Positions 1-6,677 of a stretch of 6,899 bases of DNA are shown here, one piece after another. The notes beneath the pieces were generated by a model that ran no database searches, had not been told where the DNA came from, and saw only the letters and a program-made list of their open reading frames with translations. This stretch comes from CAYONQ01 sp964405375 (GTDB lineage: Bacteria > Planctomycetota > Phycisphaerae > Sedimentisphaerales > Anaerobacaceae): assembly GCA_964405375.1 (NCBI GenBank), contig CAYONQ010000107.1, positions 1 through 6,899 on the forward strand, written 5' to 3'. Position numbers and translations under genes: made by a program. The stretch's first letter is position 1. Each line of letters opens with the position of its first letter.

Positions 1-296
1 TTACTTCCAAGTGGGCAATCGTTGCTTGTGTCCGAAAGTCCTATCGAGTAGGCGTTTCCGATCCATCAAGGCCTGATTTCCCTGAGTACGGGTATCGGTT
101 CTTTCAAACACCCGCTTTCCATACGTACACCGCAGGGGTCAGCCCGCAATATTGTTTATATCAAATCGCGAGGCATAAGTCAATAGCATACCGGCTCAAA
201 TGTGGGTATTTAATCAGAATAGCTGACTCTTTCTCGTTACCTGTCTGGGCTATTTGGGCGATTTTTTCAAGCTAAATCAGGGCTGAGAAATCAAAA
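1..296. other. Upstream region with no recognised gene
   Basis: I see no complete gene here. On the + strand, the frame starting at base 3 is open for 90 codons until the TAA at 273-275, but it has no start codon inside the window. If real, it would be the 3' end of a gene that begins upstream. Its first third reads C-x3-SYRVGVSDPS followed by EYGYRF. That vaguely recalls the C-terminal end of FGE-sulfatase (SUMF1-like) domains, which often read C-R-x-A-Y-R ... G-F-R. The following 55 or so residues match nothing I know, so this may be chance or a decayed remnant. The + frame starting at base 1 stops at 49-51. I see no tRNA or rRNA signature and no convincing terminator. Confidence 0.3.
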
Positions 297-319
297 TTGC
301 CAATTAGCGGTATCCAACC

Positions 320-347
320 TTGCGATTATCCGTGTGTTTTATATACT
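320..347 (+). promoter_or_regulatory. Candidate sigma70-type promoter of the trehalose operon
   Basis: TTGCGA at 320-325 and TATACT at 342-347 are separated by 16 bp. The -35 matches TTGACA at four of six positions and the -10 matches TATAAT at five of six. Transcription would begin near 354, leaving a leader of about 93 nt before the ATG at 447. This is a pattern match only; there is no experimental support and the match could be fortuitous in AT-rich DNA. Confidence 0.35.
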
Positions 348-436
348 AACGAAATAGATATTATCTTAGTTTTGAATCCGGCACGAAAGGACAATTTTCG
401 AGCGTCAAAGAACTGCCGGATTTGCTCTAAAATATC

Positions 437-444
437 AGAGGAAG
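437..444 (+). promoter_or_regulatory. Ribosome binding site that decides the otsA start
   Basis: AGAGGAAG ends 2 nt before the ATG at 447, with its GAGG core about 5 nt upstream. It supports 447 as the start over the in-frame TTG at 297, which lies 50 codons upstream and has no comparable site. Confidence 0.65.
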
Positions 445-446
445 TT

Positions 447-2645
447 ATGCCAAGGTTGATAGTAGTCTCGAATAGACTGCCGGTCAGCGCCACAAAATAC
501 GCCGGCGAGATCCATCTTGCCCGCAGTGCGGGCGGGCTGGCTACGGGACTATCTTCATTGTGCAGGTCTTACGAGGGTGCCTGGATAGGGTGGCCTGGAA
601 TCACAAGTGAAAAACTGACGGCTGAGGAGAAAGACGAAATCGTTGGGAAGTTGGCTGACGAAGATTGTCTTCCAGTTTTTCTGTCTCAGAAGCAGGTCCA
701 GAACTACTATCACGGTTTTTGCAACAAGACCATTTGGCCTCTTTTTCACTATTTTCCATTGAATACGATATATGAAGACCGCTTTTGGAAGACATATAAG
801 CAGGTGAACGAGATATTCTGCGATGAAGTAATAAAGCTCGCAAAACCGTCAGACCGCATCTGGATACACGATTACCAACTGATGCTGCTTCCGCAAATGA
901 TAAGAGAAAGGGTTCCAGAAGCAAAAATAGGTTTTTTCCTTCACATACCGTTTCCGTCATCCGAGCTGTTCCGTCTTTTACTATGGCGGGAGGAGATTTT
1001 AAACGGCCTGCTCGGGGCTGATTTGATAGGGTTCCATACCTACGACTATGTGCGGCATTTCCTGAGCAGCGTCAGCCGAATAGTAGGGCTGGAACACGGT
1101 CTCGGCAGACTAAATGTCGGGAATCGTGTTGTGAAGGTCGATGCGTTTCCTATGGGGATTAATTACGAGAAATACTCGCGGGCAGCCAAAACCGCCGATA
1201 CGCAGAAGGAAATAGGGAAAATCCGCCGAAAAGTGGGAGACCGTAAAATAATTATTTCCGTGGACAGACTGGATTACACCAAAGGTATTATCAAGCGGCT
1301 GGATGCGTTCGATTTATTTTTGTCTGAAAATCCCGGCTATAAAGAAAAAGTTACTTTAATTATGGTGGCCGTCCCATCGCGAACCGATGTTGAAGATTAT
1401 AAGAGCTTAAGGGGCGAGCTTGAGCACCTTGTCGGGAGAGTCAACGGCGAACACAGCACAATCGGCTGGATGCCCGTGTGGTATCTCTATCGCTTCTTGA
1501 CGTTTGAGAGATTAACGGCACTGTATAATGTAGCTGATGTTGCGTTGGTAACACCGCTGCGGGATGGAATGAACCTGATAGCAAAAGAGTTTGTTGCGGC
1601 GAAGACCGACGGCAAAGGAGTTCTGGTTCTCAGCGAGACGGCAGGTGCGGCAAGTGAGTTGGGAGAGGCACTAATAGTCAATGCGAATAACAAGGCGGCA
1701 ACTGCGCGGGCCATCAAAGAGGCGCTTCAGATGCCCGTCGGTGAGCAGATAGAGCGCAACAGGGCGATGCAGGGCAGACTTTCAAACTACGACATTTCAA
1801 GATGGGGCGGTGACTTCCTAACTGCCTTAGATGAGATTGGAAAGACTCAGCAGGAACTTTCGGTCCGCAAATTAACCGGGTCGGCCAGTCAGCAAGTAAT
1901 TAACGACTATCGGAAAAGCCAAAGGCGTTTGTTTCTGCTTGACTATGACGGCACCTTAGTGAGCTATAAGGGCAAACCCGCCCAGGCAGGGCCGGATGAT
2001 GAAATTGTAAGCTTGCTGGAAGGCCTATCGAGAAACCCTAAAAATAAGGTGGTAATAATAAGCGGGCGAGACAAAGCAACCATAGATAAGTGGCTGGGCG
2101 GATTGGAGACCACATTAATCGCCGAACACGGGGCATGGACCAGAGAAAAGGGCAAAGCATGGAAATGTATAGGGCCCTTACGAGAAGACTGGAAGGAGGC
2201 GGTCAGGCCTATTCTGAAGCTTTATGCAGACAGGACGCCAGGCGCTTTAGTCGAAGAGAAAGACTTTTCGTTAGTGTGGCACTGTCGCAGGGCGAACCCT
2301 GAGCTTGCCTCTATCAGAGGCCAGGAATTAAAAGACCACCTTCTGAACCTGACTGCGAATATGGATGTCGGGGTGTTTGAAGGCAGTAAGATACTTGAAG
2401 TAAGACATTTTGGTATAAATAAGGGCCAAGCGATTAAACCGTTGCTCGAAAACCAAAGCTGGGACTTTGTTATGGCCGCCGGCGACGATTATACCGATGA
2501 AGAAATGTTCGCTGTTTTACCCGAGCAGGCCTACTCAATCAAGGTCGGCTCCAGCGCCTCAAAGGCAAGGTTTAACGTGGATTCGGTCCAGGAAATCAGG
2601 TTGTTGCTAAAAGAACTGGCAGGAGAACATTATGGTAAGAGTTGA
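447..2645 (+). CDS. otsA-otsB: Fused trehalose-6-phosphate synthase/phosphatase (OtsA-OtsB)
   Basis: This 732-residue cytoplasmic enzyme is predicted to join NDP-glucose to glucose 6-phosphate and then remove the phosphate to give trehalose. Residues 1 to about 465 are a GT20 synthase. It starts with RLIVVSNRLPV and contains GGLATGL (29-35), WIGWPG (46-51), HDYQ (141-144), VDRLDYTKG (272-280) and RDGMNLIAKEF (372-382). R10, D142, R274, K279, D373 and E381 fall where the E. coli OtsA active-site residues lie. Residues from about 490 are a HAD-type phosphatase with DYDGTL (499-504), SGR (539-541), K659 and GDDYTDE (679-685). All four HAD motifs are intact, so both halves should be active. The start at 447 is chosen because the protein then begins at the conserved OtsA N-terminus and has a good ribosome site. 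An in-frame TTG at 297 would add 50 residues unlike the family. The 3' end overlaps treT by 14 nt, indicating co-transcription and probably translational coupling. Family assignment is very secure; the sugar nucleotide used cannot be read from the sequence. Confidence 0.97.
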   Translation: MPRLIVVSNRLPVSATKYAGEIHLARSAGGLATGLSSLCRSYEGAWIGWPGITSEKLTAEEKDEIVGKLADEDCLPVFLSQKQVQNYYHGFCNKTIWPLFHYFPLNTIYEDRFWKTYKQVNEIFCDEVIKLAKPSDRIWIHDYQLMLLPQMIRERVPEAKIGFFLHIPFPSSELFRLLLWREEILNGLLGADLIGFHTYDYVRHFLSSVSRIVGLEHGLGRLNVGNRVVKVDAFPMGINYEKYSRAAKTADTQKEIGKIRRKVGDRKIIISVDRLDYTKGIIKRLDAFDLFLSENPGYKEKVTLIMVAVPSRTDVEDYKSLRGELEHLVGRVNGEHSTIGWMPVWYLYRFLTFERLTALYNVADVALVTPLRDGMNLIAKEFVAAKTDGKGVLVLSETAGAASELGEALIVNANNKAATARAIKEALQMPVGEQIERNRAMQGRLSNYDISRWGGDFLTALDEIGKTQQELSVRKLTGSASQQVINDYRKSQRRLFLLDYDGTLVSYKGKPAQAGPDDEIVSLLEGLSRNPKNKVVIISGRDKATIDKWLGGLETTLIAEHGAWTREKGKAWKCIGPLREDWKEAVRPILKLYADRTPGALVEEKDFSLVWHCRRANPELASIRGQELKDHLLNLTANMDVGVFEGSKILEVRHFGINKGQAIKPLLENQSWDFVMAAGDDYTDEEMFAVLPEQAYSIKVGSSASKARFNVDSVQEIRLLLKELAGEHYGKS

Positions 2646-3846
2646 AGATTTTCGAGGCCTTGTCGAGGACAAGACGTTAGCGGAGATTTACACCAGAGCC
2701 AAAAAGCTCTATGGCAAACACATTGTTCACCTTAATGCCACATATCAGGGCGGAGGAGTGGCGGAGATTCTTTATTCCCTTGTATTGTTAATGAATGATG
2801 TGGGCATAGACACCGGCTGGCGAATTTTGCACGGCAGCCAGGAATTCTTTGAGGTTACCAAGCAGTTTCATAACGCCTTGCAGGGGGCACAGTTAAATTT
2901 GTCCGAAAGGAAGAAACAGTTATATCTTCAGGTCAACGACAATTTTTCAAAATTTACGCATTTAGACCACGATTGCGTAATCATCCACGACCCTCAGCCG
3001 GTTTCGCTGATAAGGTCCTACAGGAAGCGTCAGCCCTGGATATGGCGGTGTCATATAGACCTCACCGACCCGCATAAGGAATTGTGGGATTTTCTTAAAG
3101 GATTCCTGTTAAAGTACGACCAGATGGTCGTATCAAGCAAAAAATACCTCAAAAATGACCTGCCGGTGGACCAACGGCTTATGTACCCCGCGATTAATCC
3201 TCTCATCACCAAGAACAGAGATGTCCCTGAGAAGACGATACTGGAACAGATAAAGAAGGCCGGTATCCCGACGGACAAGCCGGTTATTACGCAGGTATCC
3301 CGCCTTGACCCCTGGAAAGACCCGGAGGGCGTGATAGATGTGTTTGAACGGGTCAAGGAGCAGGTCGATTGTCGGCTGGTATTCTGCTATAACGTCGCCA
3401 GCGACGACCCCGAAGGATTGCAGATGTATAACAAGACCCGCCGAAAGGCCAACAAACTTCTTAAAAGCGGGGACATTCTATTTGTCGTCGGCAACACCGG
3501 GATATTAGTGAATTCAATTCAGAGATTTTCAAGTGTGATAATTCAAAAGTCCATAAGGGAGGGGTTTTGTCTGTCTGTAACCGAGGCGATGTGGAAAGGT
3601 ACACCTGTTGTAGCTTCAAACGTAGGAGGCATACCCGTCCAAATCAGGGATGGTAAAAACGGGTTTTTGCTCGGGCCGAATGATAATGAAGGTTTTGCAG
3701 ACAGAATCATACATCTGCTGAAAAATCCCAAGGAAAAAGAAAAATTAGGCCAGAAGGCAAAGGAGACAGTCAGGGAAAAGTTTTTGATAACCCGCTTGCT
3801 GTCAGATTATCTGTATATGTTAAATGCCATAATGGACGAGCAGTAA
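2632..3846 (+). CDS. treT: Trehalose glycosyltransferring synthase, GT4 family (TreT)
   Basis: This 404-residue protein closely resembles Pyrococcus/Thermococcus TreT, which makes trehalose from NDP-glucose and free glucose and can run in reverse. Segments that match the archaeal enzyme as I recall it include HLNATYQGGGVAEIL (33-47), FHNALQG (79-85), HDPQP (119-123), WRCHIDL (138-144) and ITQVSRLDPWK (219-229). Also matching is the C-terminal nucleotide-sugar site SIREGF...TEAMWKG. Its E310 and E318 make the E-x7-E motif typical of retaining GT4 enzymes. There is no signal peptide or membrane segment, so it should be cytoplasmic. The ATG at 2632 follows AGGAGA (2621-2626) by 5 nt and lies inside the end of the fused otsA-otsB gene. 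The pairing suggests joint regulation and possibly a physical complex. A related but different activity, such as trehalose phosphorylase of the fungal GT4 type, cannot be fully excluded. The gene ends 1 nt short of the convergent pheT stop. Confidence 0.9.
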   Translation: MVRVEDFRGLVEDKTLAEIYTRAKKLYGKHIVHLNATYQGGGVAEILYSLVLLMNDVGIDTGWRILHGSQEFFEVTKQFHNALQGAQLNLSERKKQLYLQVNDNFSKFTHLDHDCVIIHDPQPVSLIRSYRKRQPWIWRCHIDLTDPHKELWDFLKGFLLKYDQMVVSSKKYLKNDLPVDQRLMYPAINPLITKNRDVPEKTILEQIKKAGIPTDKPVITQVSRLDPWKDPEGVIDVFERVKEQVDCRLVFCYNVASDDPEGLQMYNKTRRKANKLLKSGDILFVVGNTGILVNSIQRFSSVIIQKSIREGFCLSVTEAMWKGTPVVASNVGGIPVQIRDGKNGFLLGPNDNEGFADRIIHLLKNPKEKEKLGQKAKETVREKFLITRLLSDYLYMLNAIMDEQ

Positions 3847-3847
3847 T

Positions 3848-5863
3848 CTAAACTGTTCGCAGTTCGGCTCCAACGGATTTGGTCAAGCTGCTTACAATAT
3901 CGGCCTGGAGTTGGTCAACGGTATCGTGGGTCAAAGTGCCATCGGGGTTTCTGAAGGTCAGTGACAGCGTAACACTTTTTTGGCCGGCGGGGATACCTTT
4001 TCCGCGATATGTCTCGACGAACCGAGTATTTTCCAGCTCGGCGGTGGCTGTTTTGTTTATGGCCGCAACAATATCAGCCCAGGTAACCGATTCGGCGACA
4101 ATAATCGAAAGGTCACGGTCTATTGCCGGGAACCTGGGAATCGGCTTGACCTTGACGGGGCCGGTGTATAGGACTGCAAGCCGTTCAAATTCCAGCTCCG
4201 CAGCACAAGGCGTTACATCCTTAAAACCAAATCTGTCTTTAACCGGCTGTGAAACAGTCCCTGCGGTACCGATTGTCCGGCCGTTCACCATAATTTCGGC
4301 GCCGGCATTCGCCCACGGCAGGTCAGCAGGAGTAAAAACTGTTTGAGTGTTTCTATCAATGGTTTTTATCAGCCCTTCAACAACTCCACGTAGGTCTCTG
4401 AAATCACTGTCGCAGGCGATTGCCAGCTTGGTTTTTTCAATCGGCAGAGCGCCGGCCTTGCCGGTCGGCACAAAGGTATCGGCAATCTCGAATATCCCGC
4501 AGGGCGTATTGCCGGCATTGAGATTGGTTTTCAAGACGGCAAGCAGAGAACCAATAAGCGTTTGGCGAAGCAGGTTGGCACTTTTGCCGGACACATCCTT
4601 AGCTGCTAAATGTCCCTTAGTGTCGGCCTGTATGAAAAGCTCGGCGACAGTGCTGTCGACGAAACCAACATTAATTGTTTCATAAAAGCCGCAGCCGTTA
4701 AGATGGGCAGCGATTGATTGTACCAATTTCTGACGGGTATCGACCGGCACTACTTCGATTTCAATCTTCCGGCGGGTCGGTATCTTATTATAGCCGTGCA
4801 CACGTGCTACTTCTTCGATTAGGTCGGCCTCGCGGTAAACGTCGCTTCGCCAGGAGGGCACTGAGCAAACTATCGCATCATCTTTCTTGGCTGGCTGGAA
4901 ACTCAATCCCGAGAGAATTTTTACCACCTCTTCAGGCGGAATTTCGATGCCGAGCAGTTTATCCAGGCGGCTGAGCCGAAGCATCACCTCTTTCTGCTCG
5001 GGCTTTTTGGGATAAATGTCAACCACACCTTTGGCCGCCTTACCACCGGCTGCCTGAATAATCAATTGTGCGGTGCGTCTGGAGGCCCAGTTGACTCTTT
5101 CAATATCCACCGTCCGCTCGAATCGAAAGGACGACTCCGAAGGCAAAGCCAGCTTGCGCGAGGTTGTGCGGACACTGACGGGGTCGAAATACGCATCTTC
5201 CAGAAGGATTGTGGTTGTCGTTTCGCTGACCTCGGTATCTAATCCGCCCATAACGCCGGCTATAGCAACGGGCCTTCGGGCATCAGCAATAATCAGCATA
5301 TCGGCGGCCAGGTCGCACTGCGTGCCGTCGATGCTTACTATGCGTTCGCCGGCGACGGCCTTTCTTACTATTATTTTGCCGTGGGTGATTTTGTGGTAAT
5401 CGAAGGCGTGAGGGGGCTGGCCGGTCTCCAGCATCGCATAGTTGGTTGCATCGACGACGTTATTGACGCTTCGCATTGCGACCGCTTCGAGGCGGGTTCG
5501 CAGCCAATCCGGCGATGGGCCGACCTTGACGCCCTCGATAACCCGCGTGGTGTACCGGCAGCAGAGGTCCGGCTCGGCAATCTCGACGCCGGCGAACTCT
5601 GTAACGTCTTTGCCGGATTCGTCCAGCTCAACGGCAGGCAGCTTTAACTCTTTACCGGTGGCGGCGGCCAGCTCGCGGGCGATTCCGATGTAACTGAGGC
5701 AATCGCCGCGATTGCTGGTTACCTCGACATCGATTACGGCGTCTTTGCCGAGATGCGTTATTGCTTCGCAGGGAAGTCCGAGGTCGCTTAGAATGCCGGC
5801 GATTTGGTCGGCGGATAGGCCAGCCTCGATATAATCATTTAGCCAGCTAAGCAGAATCTTCAT
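3848..5863 (-). CDS. pheT: Phenylalanyl-tRNA synthetase beta subunit, short form
   Basis: This is the beta chain of the alpha2-beta2 enzyme that charges tRNA-Phe and clears mischarged Tyr-tRNA. At 671 residues it is about 120 shorter than E. coli PheT (795). The N-terminus MKILLSWLNDYI is canonical, but residues 38-46 run almost directly into EVTSNRGDCL. The inserted EMAP/OB-fold tRNA-binding domain, roughly residues 40-150 in E. coli, is therefore missing. The rest appears intact. The B3/B4 editing domain spans about 104-275, with HAFD at 152-155 and GVMGG at 203-207. The B5 domain has RSDVYREADLIEEVARVHGY at 339-358, containing the Mg-binding acidic residues. A catalytic-like core lies at about 370-570. 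A C-terminal FDX-ACB domain begins near PRFPAIDRDLSIIV (576-589). The start is fixed by the family N-terminus, although the ribosome site is weak: AGAGG lies about 20 nt upstream. pheS is not adjacent upstream, so the gene seems to be transcribed alone. Confidence 0.97.
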   Translation of the reverse strand: MKILLSWLNDYIEAGLSADQIAGILSDLGLPCEAITHLGKDAVIDVEVTSNRGDCLSYIGIARELAAATGKELKLPAVELDESGKDVTEFAGVEIAEPDLCCRYTTRVIEGVKVGPSPDWLRTRLEAVAMRSVNNVVDATNYAMLETGQPPHAFDYHKITHGKIIVRKAVAGERIVSIDGTQCDLAADMLIIADARRPVAIAGVMGGLDTEVSETTTTILLEDAYFDPVSVRTTSRKLALPSESSFRFERTVDIERVNWASRRTAQLIIQAAGGKAAKGVVDIYPKKPEQKEVMLRLSRLDKLLGIEIPPEEVVKILSGLSFQPAKKDDAIVCSVPSWRSDVYREADLIEEVARVHGYNKIPTRRKIEIEVVPVDTRQKLVQSIAAHLNGCGFYETINVGFVDSTVAELFIQADTKGHLAAKDVSGKSANLLRQTLIGSLLAVLKTNLNAGNTPCGIFEIADTFVPTGKAGALPIEKTKLAIACDSDFRDLRGVVEGLIKTIDRNTQTVFTPADLPWANAGAEIMVNGRTIGTAGTVSQPVKDRFGFKDVTPCAAELEFERLAVLYTGPVKVKPIPRFPAIDRDLSIIVAESVTWADIVAAINKTATAELENTRFVETYRGKGIPAGQKSVTLSLTFRNPDGTLTHDTVDQLQADIVSSLTKSVGAELRTV

Positions 5864-5902
5864 ATAATACCGCTAAAAATAAACCTCTGATTTTTGCCCC
5901 AT

Positions 5903-5931
5903 AACTTACCCCGCCGCAGCGGCGGTGTCAA
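5903..5931 (-). promoter_or_regulatory. Candidate pheT promoter
   Basis: Read on the - strand, a perfect TTGACA (complement of 5926-5931) is followed after 17 bp by TAAGTT (complement of 5903-5908). The -35 and spacing are ideal, but the -10 matches TATAAT at only three of six positions. Transcription would start near 5896, giving a leader of about 33 nt. The spacer is occupied by a GC-rich hairpin, and the -35 lies at the edge of the inverted repeat described separately. Both are unusual and lower my confidence. Confidence 0.3.
5911..5925. repeat. GC-rich palindrome
   Basis: CCGCCGC and GCGGCGG are perfect 7-bp complementary arms around a single A. The palindrome stands out sharply from AT-rich surroundings and sits 3 bp from the larger inverted repeat at 5931. 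It could be part of the same dispersed element, or a hairpin in the pheT promoter spacer. It has no T-run, so it is not a classical terminator. Confidence 0.6.
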
Positions 5932-5991
5932 CCCCGTTAGAAATTTGTCCTTTTTCTACCGTATTGACCATTTTATAATTTCTAACGGGGT
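5931..5991. repeat. Perfect 15-bp inverted repeat, possible small non-autonomous element
   Basis: ACCCCGTTAGAAATT (5931-5945) and its exact complement (5977-5991) enclose a 31-nt AT-rich centre. Taking the arms as 14 bp, the tetranucleotide TCAA borders both sides (5928-5931 and 5991-5994), as a target-site duplication would. A further copy of the arm core CCCCGTTAGAA lies at 6874-6884. This fits a MITE- or REP-like dispersed sequence. It carries no coding capacity. A regulatory stem-loop is the alternative reading. Confidence 0.6.
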
Positions 5992-6016
5992 CAATTATTT
6001 TTGAATCGGAGGTTTT

Positions 6017-6031
6017 AGCCAAATTTTGGCT
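6017..6031. promoter_or_regulatory. Palindrome near the -35 region of the PEGA gene
   Basis: AGCCAAA and TTTGGCT form perfect 7-bp arms around one base. The site lies just upstream of, and touching, the place where a -35 for the TATAAT at 6053 would be, which is a common position for a repressor operator. It could equally be a weak hairpin followed by T-rich sequence. No regulator is identified. Confidence 0.3.
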
Positions 6032-6052
6032 TTTGTGTTTTCGGTTTTCCCT

Positions 6053-6058
6053 TATAAT
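6053..6058 (+). promoter_or_regulatory. Candidate -10 box of the PEGA lipoprotein gene
   Basis: A perfect TATAAT lies 41 nt before the ATG. No good -35 sits at the usual distance; TTTTGT at 6031-6036 with a 16-bp spacer is the best I find. The predicted start near 6065 leaves a leader of about 35 nt that includes the AAGGA ribosome site at 6087-6091. Confidence 0.4.
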
Positions 6059-6099
6059 GGTGCTGGTAATCGGCGTTAAATAACTTAAGGATATGCGCT

Positions 6100-6498
6100 A
6101 TGAGAAGATGCAATTTATCGCTTCTTTACGTTGTTGGTTTGATTGGAGCTGTAATCTTCGGCGGGTGTGTGGAACGGCAGTTGACAATCAATACACAGCC
6201 GCAGGGGGCGATAGTTGTATTAAACGACGAGGAGATAGGCGAATCGCCTGTTACGGTGTCGTTTAACTGGTACGGCGATTACTGTGTGCGCATAAGCAAA
6301 CAGGGCTACGAAACGCTAAACACCCACCGCAAATTAAAAGGCCCCTGGTATGACAAATTTCCTTTTGATTTCTTCGCTATGCTTAATCCCGAAAGGACGG
6401 TCGATTCCTATGAATGGACTTTTGAGCTTGCTCCGAAAGAGCAGCCAAGCAGAGAAGAGCTAATCCGGGATGCTGAGGAGTTGAAAAGAGAGTTGTAG
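6100..6498 (+). CDS. Small PEGA-domain lipoprotein, function unknown
   Basis: The 132-residue product begins with MRRCNLSLL and a hydrophobic stretch (about 7-21) ending in VIFGGC. C23 is therefore a likely lipidation site after signal peptidase II cleavage, although the lipobox is imperfect, with F at -3. Residues 27-75 form a PEGA-type beta-sandwich: LTINTQPQGAIVVLNDEEIG, then SPVTVSF, WYGDY (57-61) and KQGYETL (67-73). The PEGA signature itself is altered to PQGA. The segment PWYDKFPFDFFAMLNP (82-97) resembles small planctomycete PEGA lipoproteins that I recall. The C-terminal 25 residues are charged and probably helical. The protein should sit in the cell envelope, exposed to the periplasm if there is an outer membrane. 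PEGA domains are generally thought to be surface or scaffold modules, and no specific job can be assigned here. The start is supported by AAGGA 8 nt upstream. The gene stands alone, divergent from pheT. Confidence 0.85.
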   Translation: MRRCNLSLLYVVGLIGAVIFGGCVERQLTINTQPQGAIVVLNDEEIGESPVTVSFNWYGDYCVRISKQGYETLNTHRKLKGPWYDKFPFDFFAMLNPERTVDSYEWTFELAPKEQPSREELIRDAEELKREL

Positions 6499-6634
6499 GC
6501 CTAAAGGTCGACCAAATTGGCGAAGTATATCTTTCAAAAGCTAAACTGGATTTTAAAAATCTGGAATTTTTAAAAAATGGGGGGAATTTGGCATTTATTT
6601 TAAAGGGGGATGTGGTTTTTTGGGTTGAAAATGA
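6499..6634. other. Non-coding spacer after the PEGA gene
   Basis: No gene is visible. A short palindrome GGTCGACC lies at 6506-6513. From about 6560 the + strand becomes G/T/A-only, with G runs at 6579-6584 and 6605-6609. There is no clear rho-independent terminator for the PEGA gene. A weak AT hairpin around 6548-6562 is the only candidate. Confidence 0.5.
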
Positions 6635-6664
6635 GGGTTGGTGGGTAAGTTTGGGTGGTTTGGG
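6635..6664 (+). other. Putative G-quadruplex motif
   Basis: Four GGG tracts at 6635-6637, 6643-6645, 6653-6655 and 6662-6664 are separated by loops of 5, 7 and 6 nt. This fits the canonical G3+N1-7 pattern. Further G tracts lie just upstream at 6605-6609 and 6622-6624. The motif is seen directly; folding and function are inferred. Confidence 0.5.
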
Positions 6665-6677
6665 CAAGATAGGTAAG

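Noticed and set aside
1..138. Short - strand frame ending in TAA at the very start of the window
   Set aside because: At most 45 codons between stops, with no recognisable motif or ribosome site, so it is indistinguishable from chance.
297..446. N-terminal extension of the synthase from a TTG
   Set aside because: The 50 extra residues are unlike OtsA. The ATG at 447 has a ribosome site and opens with the conserved N-terminus.
3879..5693. Several open frames on the + strand opposite pheT
   Set aside because: They are antisense shadows of a high-confidence, codon-consistent pheT and show no recognisable domains.
5931..5991. Rho-independent terminator
   Set aside because: The loop is 31 nt, there is no T-run directly after the stem in either direction, and the flanking genes diverge, so no transcript should end here.
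5864..5991. T-box or peptide-type attenuator controlling pheT
   Set aside because: I find no T-box core sequence and no short Phe-rich leader frame. The likely leader is only about 33 nt.
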